In this document: positions 8,652 to 17,349 of the stretch, piece after piece
Layout: each line of letters opens with the position of its first letter
How positions within the stretch are numbered: position 1 is the stretch's first letter
From: PWQG01 sp040882255
GTDB lineage: Bacteria; Pseudomonadota; Gammaproteobacteria; Pseudomonadales; Pseudohongiellaceae
Reading direction: 5' to 3'
DNA: 64,000 nucleotides
Assembly (NCBI GenBank): GCA_040882255.1
Contig: JBBEBP010000008.1
Span: 90,690-154,689, forward strand
Program-made: the position numbers and the translations under genes
The notes under the pieces: model-generated
What the model saw: only the letters and a program-made list of their open reading frames with translations
The model's database searches: none
Told to the model about the DNA's origin: nothing

Positions 8652-9719
8652 ATGTTGACGATCACCCCGGAAACCCGCAAGAAGCTGCGACGCTTTCGCG
8701 AGATCAAGCGGGGCTACTACAGTTTTCTCGCGCTGTTGTTGCTGATGTTTCTGTTCCTGATCGGTGAGCTGTTGATCAACAGCCGGGCGCTGATCGTCAG
8801 TTATCAGGGTGAGCTATACTTCCCCACCTATGGCGCCAATCATCCCGGTAACGACTTCGGGTTGCCCTATACCTACGAGACCAATTACCGGGATCTTCAG
8901 GCGCAGTTCCGGTTGCAGGGCGGGGACAACTGGGTGCTGATGCCGCCGGTGCCCTACAACGCCAACGAGAACCACAGCAGTACCGGTATATTCCGGCCCG
9001 AACCGCCCTCGGCGGAGACGAAACATTACCTGGGCACCGACTCCACCAGCCGGGATATCCTGGCGCGGCTGTTCTATGGCACCCGCACGGCGCTGCTGTT
9101 CGCGGTGTTCTTTACTGCAGCGGTGTATGGCATCGGCATTGCCATCGGGGCTGCCATGGGCTATTTCGGCGGTTTGTTCGACCTGTTGTTCCAGCGCGTC
9201 ATCGAGATCTGGAGCAATGTGCCGTTCCTGTATATGGTGATCATCATCTTTTCGGTGATTCCGTCGACCTTCTCCGTGGCGGCGCGGATCATGATCCTGC
9301 TGGTGGTCATGGTGCTGTTCTCGTGGACCGGCATGACCTATTTCATGCGTACGGAGACCTACAAGCAGAAGGCACGGGACTATGTAGCCTCAGCGCGCAT
9401 CATCGGGGCCGGCAATGCTCGCATCATTTTCCGTCACGTGATGCCCAATGTGCTGGCGACGCTGGTAACATTCATTCCATTCACGATGATCTCGGCGATC
9501 ACCGCGATCACGGCCCTGGATTTCCTGGGTTTCGGGCTGCCGCCACCGACACCGAGCCTGGGCGAGCTGTTGAAGCAGGGTACTGATAACCTGCGAACTG
9601 CACCTTGGATCGTCTCGGCGGCGTTCGGAACGCTTGTGGTACTGTTGACGCTGGTGACATTCGTTGGCGAGGCCGTGCGCGAGGCGTCGGACCCGAAGAA
9701 GTTTACTGTCTATAAATGA
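8652..9719 (+). CDS. Yej-type peptide ABC transporter permease (YejE family)
   Basis: The 355-aa second permease of the Yej-like system has helix 1 at about 22-44. A periplasmic region follows with LYFPTYGANHPGNDFGLPY, which is characteristic of YejE, and then the GTDSTSRDILARLFYGTRTALLF motif. The EAA loop is KARDYVASARIIGAG. It lies 8 bases after yejB, and the lipoprotein binding protein follows, so gene order differs from the yejA-first order of E. coli. Confidence 0.88.
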   Translation: MLTITPETRKKLRRFREIKRGYYSFLALLLLMFLFLIGELLINSRALIVSYQGELYFPTYGANHPGNDFGLPYTYETNYRDLQAQFRLQGGDNWVLMPPVPYNANENHSSTGIFRPEPPSAETKHYLGTDSTSRDILARLFYGTRTALLFAVFFTAAVYGIGIAIGAAMGYFGGLFDLLFQRVIEIWSNVPFLYMVIIIFSVIPSTFSVAARIMILLVVMVLFSWTGMTYFMRTETYKQKARDYVASARIIGAGNARIIFRHVMPNVLATLVTFIPFTMISAITAITALDFLGFGLPPPTPSLGELLKQGTDNLRTAPWIVSAAFGTLVVLLTLVTFVGEAVREASDPKKFTVYK

Positions 9720-9737
9720 GCTGTGGAGGACTGTGAA

Positions 9738-11705
9738 ATGTGTAGGGTGCCCATGAGTCAATGGCGTCTTTCGATGCTGGTGCTGCTGTCAGCCATGCTG
9801 GCTGCCTGTGGTGGTGGCGAGTCGGAAGTTACGGAGGAGCGGGACAATACACAGGAAGTGCAGGACTACTATGCCGACAATCCGGAATTCTTCACCTTCG
9901 CCTCGCTGGAGGATGTGCCCGGCGACCTGGACTGGGAGGATGGCATGGATCTGCCCGACCTTGGCTCGCCCGAGGCGGAGAAGGGCGGCACCCAGTATGC
10001 TTCTGTCCAGGATTTTCCCCGGACATTGCGCACCGTGGGGCCGGATTCCAATGGGTCATTCCGGCCGTGGATACTGGATGACATTGCCATTTCCCTGGCC
10101 ATGAAGCATCCCGATGTGGAAGGTGGTCTGTATCCCGGGCTGGCAGATGAGTGGGCGGTGGATGAGGAGAACCGTACCGTCTATGCCCGCATGAACCCTG
10201 ATGCCACCTGGTCGGACGGCGAGCCGGTGACGGTCGACGACTTCATGTTCATGTTCTTTTTCTTCCAGTCCGAATACATCGTGGCGCCCTGGTACAACAA
10301 TTATTACAGCACCACCTACACCAATATCACGAAATATGACGACCACACCCTGTCCATCACCATGCGGGAGAACAAACCGGATCTGAACGAACGGGCCCTG
10401 TTGCTGAATCCTGTACCGAGACACTTCTATCATGAGCTGGATGATGACTTTGTGGAGCGGTACCAGTGGCGAGTGGCGCCCACAACCGGCGCCTATACCA
10501 TCCACCCGGATGATATCAATCAGGGCCGGTCCATTGTGGTTTCCCGGGTCGAGGACTGGTGGGCCAGGGACCAGAAGTTCTACCGCAATCGTTTCAATGT
10601 GGACCGCATCAACATCAGTGTCATCCGCGACACCAACAATTCATTCGAGGCATTCCGTCGCGGCGACATCGATCAGTTCGGTCTGAATCTGTCCGAGCAC
10701 TGGTATGAAAAACTCCCCGATGATGATCCCGCTGTGCAGGCCGGCTACATCCACAAGACGACGTTCTACAACGAGCGCCCGCGGCCCAACTACGGGCTCT
10801 GGATTAACACGAGCCGCCGGCATCTGGATGATCGCGATGTGCGGCTGGGCATACAGTACGCCACCAACTGGGACCTGGTGATCGAGAGTTTCTTCCGCGG
10901 GGATTACAGCCGGATGAACACGGCCAGTGACGGCTATGGGGAGTACACCCATCCTGACATCCAGGCACGATCCTTTGATATCGACCGTGCGCTTGAGCAC
11001 TTCGCAGAGGCGGGTTTCGATGAACGGGGCCCGGATGGCATTCTGCGCAATGACGAGGGGCAGCGCCTGTCGTTCACTCTGTCCACCGGCTACCAGAGCC
11101 TGGCGGAAATTCTCACCATACTGCGTCAGGAAGCGCAGCGTGCCGGGCTGGAGTACCGGGTCGAGGTACTGGATTCCACGGCTGGCTGGCAGAAGGTCCA
11201 GGAGAAACAGCACGACATCTTCTTCAGCGCTTTCAATGTGTCATTGGAGATGTATCCGCGCTTCTGGGATTTCTACCATTCCGACAATGCCTATGATGAG
11301 GCATTCCTTGATGACGGCAGTGTCAATCCGGACCGTCAGGTCAAGGTGCAGACCAATAACCTGGAAGTGCTGGCCGACCCCGAGATGGATCGGATGATCG
11401 ATACGTACGTGAACTCCAGTGACCATGACGAGATGCTGGCGCTGTCTCATGACATGCAGGAGTGGCATCACGAGTATGCCTCGTTCGTGCCGGGCTTCGT
11501 GCAGGACTTCTATCGTGTCGGGTACTGGCGCTGGGTGCGCTACCCGGAGTTTTTCAATCACCGGCAGTCGAATTCGGCCGGGGAATTCCACGTACACTGG
11601 ATCGACACGGAGATGAAGGAAGCCACGGAGGCGGCTCAGCAAGCGGGCGAAACCTTCGAGCCGCAAATCAATGTCTATGATCAGCACCGTGTGACAGTAG
11701 ACTAG
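9738..11705 (+). CDS. Extracellular peptide-binding lipoprotein (YejA-like, SBP family 5)
   Basis: The 655-aa protein has a lipoprotein signal (SMLVLLSAMLAAC, Cys at about 24 followed by GGG) and so should be lipid-anchored in the periplasm. The body carries YejA-like landmarks: GLYPGLADEWAVDEENRTVYARMNPDATWSDGEPVT, the aromatic FMFMFFFF segment, and PNYGLWINTSRRHLDDRDVRLGIQYATNWD. The ATG at 9738 has GGAGGA 7 bases upstream. A GTG at 9723 and an ATG at 9753 are alternatives. The ATPase gene starts three bases after its stop. Confidence 0.9.
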   Translation: MCRVPMSQWRLSMLVLLSAMLAACGGGESEVTEERDNTQEVQDYYADNPEFFTFASLEDVPGDLDWEDGMDLPDLGSPEAEKGGTQYASVQDFPRTLRTVGPDSNGSFRPWILDDIAISLAMKHPDVEGGLYPGLADEWAVDEENRTVYARMNPDATWSDGEPVTVDDFMFMFFFFQSEYIVAPWYNNYYSTTYTNITKYDDHTLSITMRENKPDLNERALLLNPVPRHFYHELDDDFVERYQWRVAPTTGAYTIHPDDINQGRSIVVSRVEDWWARDQKFYRNRFNVDRINISVIRDTNNSFEAFRRGDIDQFGLNLSEHWYEKLPDDDPAVQAGYIHKTTFYNERPRPNYGLWINTSRRHLDDRDVRLGIQYATNWDLVIESFFRGDYSRMNTASDGYGEYTHPDIQARSFDIDRALEHFAEAGFDERGPDGILRNDEGQRLSFTLSTGYQSLAEILTILRQEAQRAGLEYRVEVLDSTAGWQKVQEKQHDIFFSAFNVSLEMYPRFWDFYHSDNAYDEAFLDDGSVNPDRQVKVQTNNLEVLADPEMDRMIDTYVNSSDHDEMLALSHDMQEWHHEYASFVPGFVQDFYRVGYWRWVRYPEFFNHRQSNSAGEFHVHWIDTEMKEATEAAQQAGETFEPQINVYDQHRVTVD

Positions 11706-11708
11706 TTG

Positions 11709-12707
11709 ATGACTGATCCGGTACTGGCAGTAGAGGATCTGGCCGTCGAGTTCGATACGGACGAAGGGCTGGTGCGGGCCGTGGACGGAGTCGGCTTCTC
11801 CCTGAACGAGGGGGAGACGCTGGGCATCGTCGGCGAGTCCGGCTGTGGCAAGAGCGTCACCGCCCAGTCCATCATGCGACTGTTGCCGCAGCCCATGGGT
11901 CGCATCGCCGGCGGGCGGATCCGGTTCATGGGCCAGGATCTCGCGCAGGCCAGCGTTGAGCAGATGCGCAGGGTTCGCGGCGCCGAGATCGGCATGGTGT
12001 TCCAGGAGCCGATGACCGCGTTGAATCCCGTGCACACCATCGGCAAGCAGTTGACCGAGGTCCTGCTGCTGCACAAGAAGATCAGCAAGCAGCAGGCCAT
12101 TCGGGAAGGGGTGGAAATCCTGGACCGGGTCGGCATTCCTTCGCCCGACATCCGTATGACCGAACACCCTCATCAGCTGTCTGGTGGCATGCGCCAGCGT
12201 GTGGTCATCGCCATGGCGCTGGCCTGCCGGCCGCGGCTGTTGATCGCCGATGAGCCGACCACGGCGCTGGATGTCACCATCCAGGCACAGATCCTGGAAC
12301 TGATCGGCGAACTGCAGCGCGATCTGGGTATGTCCGTGATCCTGATCACCCATGATCTGGGGGTGATTGCCGAGACCTCGCAGTCCGTGGTGGTGATGTA
12401 CGCTGGGAAGGTCGCCGAGCGTGGCAGTGTATACGATATCTTTCATCGCCCTGCGCATCCCTATACACGGGGGCTGCTGGCCTCCATCCCGCGGTTGGAC
12501 ACCGAGCCCAAGTCGCGGCTGCCCATCATCCCCGGCATGGTGCCGGGGCTACGTGATCTGCCGTCCGGCTGTCGTTTCGAAAATCGTTGCGGCTACAGGC
12601 AACCACACTGCAGCCAGTCCGTGCCCCCGGAAGAGCCGGTGGGTGACGGGCACGGGGCCAGCTGTTTCGAGTGGCGCCGGATCCGGGACAGGGAGAGAAT
12701 GGCATGA
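11709..12707 (+). CDS. Peptide ABC transporter ATP-binding protein (OppD/DppD type) of the Yej-like system
   Basis: The 332-aa ATPase has Walker A GESGCGKS, signature LSGGMRQR, Walker B IADEPTTALD and H-loop ITHDLG. The C-terminal oligopeptide extension includes SGCRFENRCGYRQPHC. In E. coli the two ATPases of this system are fused in YejF. Here they are separate genes. The ATG at 11709 (TTGATG after the preceding TAG) is the sensible start. The stop overlaps the next gene by ATGA. Confidence 0.93.
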   Translation: MTDPVLAVEDLAVEFDTDEGLVRAVDGVGFSLNEGETLGIVGESGCGKSVTAQSIMRLLPQPMGRIAGGRIRFMGQDLAQASVEQMRRVRGAEIGMVFQEPMTALNPVHTIGKQLTEVLLLHKKISKQQAIREGVEILDRVGIPSPDIRMTEHPHQLSGGMRQRVVIAMALACRPRLLIADEPTTALDVTIQAQILELIGELQRDLGMSVILITHDLGVIAETSQSVVVMYAGKVAERGSVYDIFHRPAHPYTRGLLASIPRLDTEPKSRLPIIPGMVPGLRDLPSGCRFENRCGYRQPHCSQSVPPEEPVGDGHGASCFEWRRIRDRERMA

Positions 12708-13723
12708 GCCTGCAGGGTTCGATTCCCGATTGTCCGGACACGCCGTTGCTGGAAGTGCGGGACCTGGCCATGCATTTCCCGGTCAAGGAGGGCGTGTTCA
12801 TGCGCTCCGGCAAGGTCAACCGGGCGGTTGACGGGGTCAGTTTCGACATCGCGCCGGGCGAGACGCTGGGGCTGGTTGGCGAATCCGGCTGCGGCAAGTC
12901 CACCCTGGGGCGCTGCATTACCCGGCTGTACCGGCCCACCAGCGGTTCCATCCGCTTCCAGGGCCGCGATATCACCGCACTGTCGCAGCGACAGCTGCGC
13001 CCGTACCGGCGTGAAGTGCAGATGATTTTCCAGGACCCGATGGAGTCGCTGAATTCCCGCCACACAGTGGGCTACATCATCGAGGAGCCGCTGATCGTGC
13101 AGCAGGTGGGGGACCGCGCGTGGCGTGAAAAGCGGGTTCGTGAGTTGCTCGACCTGGTTGGCCTGCCCGCCCGCTCGGCCTCCCGTTACCCGTTCGAGTT
13201 CTCGGGTGGGCAGCGTCAGCGCATCGGGATAGCACGGGCCATCGCCCTGGACCCCAAGCTGATCATCTGTGACGAGCCGGTCTCGGCGCTGGACGTGTCC
13301 ATCCAGAGCCAGATACTCAACCTGCTGGTGGACCTGCAGCGCGAGTTTGGTCTGTCTTATCTGTTCATTGCCCATGACCTGGCGGTGGTCAAGCACATCT
13401 CCGATCGCATCGCCATCATGTACCTGGGGCAGATCGCCGAGTCGGGCACAGGCCAGGCCCTGTACCGCAATCCGCTGCACCCCTATACGCAGTCGCTGAT
13501 CTCCGCGATTCCGGTGCCGGATCCGCACCGGCCAAGCCAGCGGCAGGTGCTGGTCGGTGATGTGCCTTCGCCGATCAATCCGCCCTCAGGCTGTCGTTTT
13601 CATACCCGTTGTCCGAATGTAATGGAGATCTGTCGTCAGCGCGAACCGCAGCTGGTCCCGGTAGCCGATGCGGACGGCGCCGAACGCCCCGTGGCCTGTC
13701 ACCTCTACCCCGGGCAACCATGA
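12704..13723 (+). CDS. Peptide ABC transporter ATP-binding protein (OppF/DppF type) of the Yej-like system
   Basis: The 339-aa ATPase has Walker A GESGCGKST, Q-loop MIFQDPMESLNSRHTV, signature FSGGQRQR, Walker B CDEPVSALDVS and H-loop IAHDLA, with the extension SGCRFHTRCPNVMEIC. It is the final gene of the second importer. The start at 12704 makes an ATGA overlap with its partner. An earlier in-frame ATG at 12671 would lie inside the previous gene and is disfavoured. Confidence 0.93.
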   Translation: MSLQGSIPDCPDTPLLEVRDLAMHFPVKEGVFMRSGKVNRAVDGVSFDIAPGETLGLVGESGCGKSTLGRCITRLYRPTSGSIRFQGRDITALSQRQLRPYRREVQMIFQDPMESLNSRHTVGYIIEEPLIVQQVGDRAWREKRVRELLDLVGLPARSASRYPFEFSGGQRQRIGIARAIALDPKLIICDEPVSALDVSIQSQILNLLVDLQREFGLSYLFIAHDLAVVKHISDRIAIMYLGQIAESGTGQALYRNPLHPYTQSLISAIPVPDPHRPSQRQVLVGDVPSPINPPSGCRFHTRCPNVMEICRQREPQLVPVADADGAERPVACHLYPGQP

Positions 13724-13750
13724 AGGGCGGCAATTTTGATGGTCGGGGTG

Positions 13751-13779
13751 TTGTGTCGATCTCGCGTCTCATTTATGAT
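13751..13779 (+). promoter_or_regulatory. Probable sigma-70 promoter of the DUF3450 gene
   Basis: TTGTGT and TATGAT are separated by exactly 17 bases. The predicted start of transcription lies about 20 bases before the DUF3450 ATG. This separates the gene from the upstream transporter operon. Confidence 0.5.
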
Positions 13780-13806
13780 GAGGGCTCTGAAAAACAGGAA
13801 GAAATT

Positions 13807-14511
13807 ATGAGGCATCCGCGAAATAGTCTAATAAAAATTTTCGCAGTGGCTGTGTTGGCATCGACCGCCTGGACCGCTGTGGCTCAAGATGACATCGTGC
13901 AGGAGTTTTCAGAGGCAAACCAGTCCTTGCGCCTGCTGATGCTTAACAACGAGCATCTGACCGATCAGATTGAACGCCAGGAAGCCCTGCTGGCCTCCAT
14001 GGAGGAGCAGATCGAAGCCGCTGCCCTGCTGGCCAGCGAGGAAGAGTCACCCCTGATTCCCCTGATGGAAGACATGATCAGCTCTCTGGAGTCCTTCGTC
14101 GAGACCGATTTCCCGTTCGAGATCGAGGATCGGCGTGAAGAGATCAACAATGCTCGCAACCTGGTGGACAACGAGGAGGCCAGCATTCAGCAAAAGTTCA
14201 ATCGTTTGCTGGACGTCATTCGTGCCGAGGCCGAGTACGCAGCCACGCTGGATGCCTACCAGGATGAAGTCATCGATTTCAATGGCTCGGAGCTGGAAGT
14301 AAATATTGTCCGCGTCGGCCGGATCTCATTGGCGTTTCAGAGCGTGGACCGGACTGTCACAGGGTACTGGGATAAAAACGCCCGCCAATGGGTGGAAGGC
14401 GATCCCGGTGCCTACCGGACGGCCATCGACCGCGCCTATCGTGTAGCCAACAGCGAACTGGCGGCGGAAATGCTGAATCTGCCGATCCATGCGCCGGAAG
14501 CGGTGCAGTAG
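13807..14511 (+). CDS. DUF3450 family periplasmic protein
   Basis: The 234-aa protein has a signal peptide (about 1-24, ending TAVAQ) and a helical, probably coiled-coil region from about 30-75 (QSLRLLMLNNEHLTDQIERQEALLASMEEQI). The DUF3450 hallmark region follows (SLESFVETDFPFEIEDRREEINNARNLVDN, then the conserved VNIVRVGRISLAFQS and GYWDKNARQW). In many gammaproteobacteria this family heads an operon of ExbB/TolQ, ExbD and TonB genes that energises outer-membrane transport. Here it stands alone, with its own promoter and a strong terminator. AGGAAG precedes the ATG at 13807. Longer starts overlap the ABC gene. Confidence 0.88.
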   Translation: MRHPRNSLIKIFAVAVLASTAWTAVAQDDIVQEFSEANQSLRLLMLNNEHLTDQIERQEALLASMEEQIEAAALLASEEESPLIPLMEDMISSLESFVETDFPFEIEDRREEINNARNLVDNEEASIQQKFNRLLDVIRAEAEYAATLDAYQDEVIDFNGSELEVNIVRVGRISLAFQSVDRTVTGYWDKNARQWVEGDPGAYRTAIDRAYRVANSELAAEMLNLPIHAPEAVQ

Positions 14512-14546
14512 GCCGCCGGCAGCATCCACAATTGCTGGTTTACGGA

Positions 14547-14580
14547 ACCGGTCAGCAGGGCAACCTGCTGGCCGGTTTTT
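14547..14580 (+). terminator. Strong Rho-independent terminator after the DUF3450 gene
   Basis: A 13-bp stem (ACCGGTCAGCAGG pairing with CCTGCTGGCCGGT, one G-U) has a GCAA tetraloop and is followed by TTTTT. It also lies just beyond the end of the convergent rimK gene. Confidence 0.9.
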
Positions 14581-14603
14581 GTCGCAGGTCCCTTGCCGGT
14601 GAC

Positions 14604-15521
14604 CTATCCCTTTCCTTTCATCCGGTTCGGGCCTTTCAGCGAATCCTTTCCGATGTAGTCGATGATGGCGCCGGCGATGTCCTTGCCGGTGGCCTTTTCG
14701 ATGCCTTCCAGACCCGGCGAGGAATTCACCTCGAGCACCAGTGAGCCATGGTCCGAGCGGATGAGATCCACGCCCGCCACGTCCAGCCCCATGACACGGG
14801 CAGCGCGAATGGCCAGTTTGCGTTCATCCGGGCGCAGTCTGACCAGTTCCGCCGTGCCGCCCCGGTGCAGGTTGGAGCGGAACTCCCCGGGAGCCGCATT
14901 GCGCTGCATGGCGGCGACCACTTTGTCACCGATCACGAAGCAGCGGATATCTGCACCACCCGCCTCCTTGATGAACTCCTGGACCAGAAAATCGGCCTCC
15001 AGTCCGCGAAACGCATTGATCAGACTCTCTGCTGCCTTTTTTGTCTCTGCCAGTACGACGCCGTTGCCCTGGGTGCTCTTCAGGACCTTGACGATCAGTG
15101 GCGCGCCGCCCACGGATTTGATCAGATCGTCCGTGGCATCGGCCGAGTGGGCGTAGCTGGTCACCGGTTGTCCGATACTCTTGCGGGCCAGCAGCTGGTG
15201 AGCACGGAGCTTGTCACGGGAACGGGCGATGGCGATCGATTCGTTGACCGAATACGTGCCGCTCACCTCGAACTGCCGCAATACCGCGCAGCCATAGGCG
15301 GTCACACTGGCTCCGATGCGGGGAATGACGGCATCGTACTCCAGTGCTTCCGGACCACTGCCTCTGACCTTGTAGTAGACCGTCGGGTGGTTGGCCGTGA
15401 TGTTCATGTAGCACTTGAGCACGTCCACCACGCGGGCCTCGTGGCCACGCTCGCGGGCGGCTTCGACCAGGCGCTTGGTGGAGTAGAGTCTGCTGTTGCG
15501 TGACAGAACGCCAATTTTCAT
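14604..15521 (-). CDS. rimK: RimK, ribosomal protein S6 glutamate ligase
   Basis: This 305-aa ATP-grasp ligase adds glutamates to the C-terminus of ribosomal protein S6 in E. coli. The product follows E. coli RimK closely over its length: MKIGVLSRNSRLYSTKRL, YDAVIPRIGASVTAYG, ESIAIARSRDKLRAHQLLAR, TQGNGVVLAET, FRSNLHRGG and LEVNSSPGLEGIEK. The last two are ATP/Mg-binding elements of the grasp fold. The gene is monocistronic and convergent with the DUF3450 gene. Confidence 0.95.
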   Translation of the reverse strand: MKIGVLSRNSRLYSTKRLVEAARERGHEARVVDVLKCYMNITANHPTVYYKVRGSGPEALEYDAVIPRIGASVTAYGCAVLRQFEVSGTYSVNESIAIARSRDKLRAHQLLARKSIGQPVTSYAHSADATDDLIKSVGGAPLIVKVLKSTQGNGVVLAETKKAAESLINAFRGLEADFLVQEFIKEAGGADIRCFVIGDKVVAAMQRNAAPGEFRSNLHRGGTAELVRLRPDERKLAIRAARVMGLDVAGVDLIRSDHGSLVLEVNSSPGLEGIEKATGKDIAGAIIDYIGKDSLKGPNRMKGKG

Positions 15522-15666
15522 TTGATGTTGCCCCTGTTGCGGTTGTGGAGAGTCTCCGGGGGAGTCCGCCGTACGTCTTCAACGTCCCCGGATTCCCGTT
15601 GTTGCCGGGACAGTGTAGCCATTGCCCGGTACGCTGGCCAGTCCCGGACTGTGACAATCTGCCCGC

Positions 15667-15696
15667 TTCGACAAACCGGCGGGCCTTGTCTACAAT
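15667..15696 (+). promoter_or_regulatory. Possible sigma-70 promoter of the M16 protease operon
   Basis: TTCGAC and TACAAT are spaced by 18 bases in the 277-base gap between rimK and the protease genes. The predicted leader is about 95 bases. I see no other gene in this gap. Confidence 0.35.
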
Positions 15697-15798
15697 CAGA
15701 ATGACAACAGCTTCAGGGGCGGCCGTGACAGTGCCGGGTTGTTCCTGCATCCGTTGATATCACAAGTACCACATTCATCGACCATCGGGGTAGTCATC

Positions 15799-17349
15799 AT
15801 GCAATTGCACTATCGGCGGGGAGTCGCGCGACTGCGCAATGTTCTGTCCGGCGTTCTGCTTGTGTTGAGTGGTCCGGTCCTGGCCCAGGACCTGGCTGGA
15901 CAGTTCAGTGAGCGCGTCAGCGAGTTCACGCTGGACAATGGTCTTCACTTCATTGTCATCGAGCGGCCGGTGGCACCGGTAGCCACTTTCGTCAGTTTCG
16001 TCAATGTCGGTGGTGTCGATGAGCCGACTGGCAATACCGGTATTGCCCATATCTTCGAACACATGGCCTTCAAAGGGTCACGAAGCATCGGCACCACGGA
16101 CTGGGAGTCCGAGCAGGCCGCCATTGACCGCATGGATGAGGCCTACAGTGAGTGGCTGCATGAGCGGTTGCGCCCGGGCACCGATGAGGAGCGCGTGGAA
16201 ACGCTTTGGGAGGAGTTCGAACGCTGGCAGGAAGAAGCCGGTGAATATGTGCGCAGCGAAGAGTTTACGCAGATCATCGAGCGGGAAGGCGGGCAGAACC
16301 TGAACGCCTTCACCAGCTCCGATGCTACCGGTTACTTCTATTCACTGCCACAGAACAAGGCCGAGTTGTGGTTCTATCTGGAAGCGCAGCGGTTCCGCGA
16401 GCCGGTGTTCCGCGAGTTCTATGTGGAGAAGGATGTCATCATGGAAGAGCGGCGCATGCGCACCGACTCCAGTCCGCAGGGACGGTTGCTGGAGGAATTC
16501 CTGTCGGTGGCCTATTCAGCGCATCCTTACGGGAACCCCGTTGTCGGCTGGGAGTCCGACATCATCGCCACCACCATCGAGGATACCCGGCGCTTTTATG
16601 AAACCTATTACGTGCCCTCGAACATTACGGTAGCCATCGCTGGAGACGTGGACCCGCAACACATGCGGGAGCTGGCCGAGCGTTACTTCGGGGATATGCC
16701 GGCAGGTGAACCCGCGCCACCAGTGGCCACCGAGGAGCCTGCGCAGCGTGGTGAGCGGCGCTTTGTCATCGAGGAGAACAGTCAGCCTCTGTTCATTGCC
16801 GGATACAAGGGGGTGGCGCAGGATCACCCGGATGCACCGGCCCTGGAAATGCTCGGCAACATACTCTCCTCCGGCCGGACGTCCCGTCTGTATCGGCGTA
16901 TGGTACAGGACGAGCGTTTGGCGCTGGGGGTACAGGCACTCACCGGGTTCCCGGGCGTGCGCTACCCGTCATTGTTCGTGACATTTGCTGTTCCCAATCG
17001 CGGAGTGCCACTGGAAGATATCGAGCGGGTGCTGGAGGAGGAGATCGACAAGGCGAAAGAAGGGGGGATCACGCAGGAGGAACTGGATCGTGCCGTGACC
17101 AATGCCCGGGCCGGTCTCATCCGTGGCCTGAATTCCAACATGGGTCTGGCGCTGGGGCTGGCCGAGGCACATGCTCAACAGGGCGACTGGCGTGATGCGT
17201 TTACCTATATCGAGGCGCTGGAGCAGGTCACCGTGGAGGATCTGCAACGGGTAGCCGATGAGTACCTGGTCAGCGATCAGCGTACGGTGGGTATGGTCAG
17301 GAATGATGGCGGTGGCAGTGCGCCCGCGCTCGGATCAGGAGGTCAGTGA
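15799..17349 (+). CDS. Secreted M16 family zinc metalloprotease (catalytic subunit)
   Basis: The 516-aa protein has a signal peptide (hydrophobic 15-28, ending VLAQ at about 30). The inverted zinc motif HIFEH is intact at about 84-88, and a downstream acidic segment (VEKDVIMEERRMR) supplies the third ligand in this family, so it should be an active peptidase of the insulinase/pitrilysin type. A family insert rich in Glu and Trp (about 105-160) follows the active site. The ATG at 15799 gives a clean signal peptide. An in-frame ATG at 15739 would add 20 residues. The inactive M16 partner overlaps its stop codon. Confidence 0.9.
   Translation: MQLHYRRGVARLRNVLSGVLLVLSGPVLAQDLAGQFSERVSEFTLDNGLHFIVIERPVAPVATFVSFVNVGGVDEPTGNTGIAHIFEHMAFKGSRSIGTTDWESEQAAIDRMDEAYSEWLHERLRPGTDEERVETLWEEFERWQEEAGEYVRSEEFTQIIEREGGQNLNAFTSSDATGYFYSLPQNKAELWFYLEAQRFREPVFREFYVEKDVIMEERRMRTDSSPQGRLLEEFLSVAYSAHPYGNPVVGWESDIIATTIEDTRRFYETYYVPSNITVAIAGDVDPQHMRELAERYFGDMPAGEPAPPVATEEPAQRGERRFVIEENSQPLFIAGYKGVAQDHPDAPALEMLGNILSSGRTSRLYRRMVQDERLALGVQALTGFPGVRYPSLFVTFAVPNRGVPLEDIERVLEEEIDKAKEGGITQEELDRAVTNARAGLIRGLNSNMGLALGLAEAHAQQGDWRDAFTYIEALEQVTVEDLQRVADEYLVSDQRTVGMVRNDGGGSAPALGSGGQ

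Noticed and set aside
11241..12458. A 405-codon minus-strand frame across the binding protein and ATPase genes of the Yej-like system
   Set aside because: It spans two confident genes on the other strand and has no recognisable motif.
5506..13723. The two ABC importers as a recent tandem duplication
   Set aside because: Permeases and binding proteins belong to different subfamilies (Opp and Yej). Similarity is limited to general ATPase motifs.
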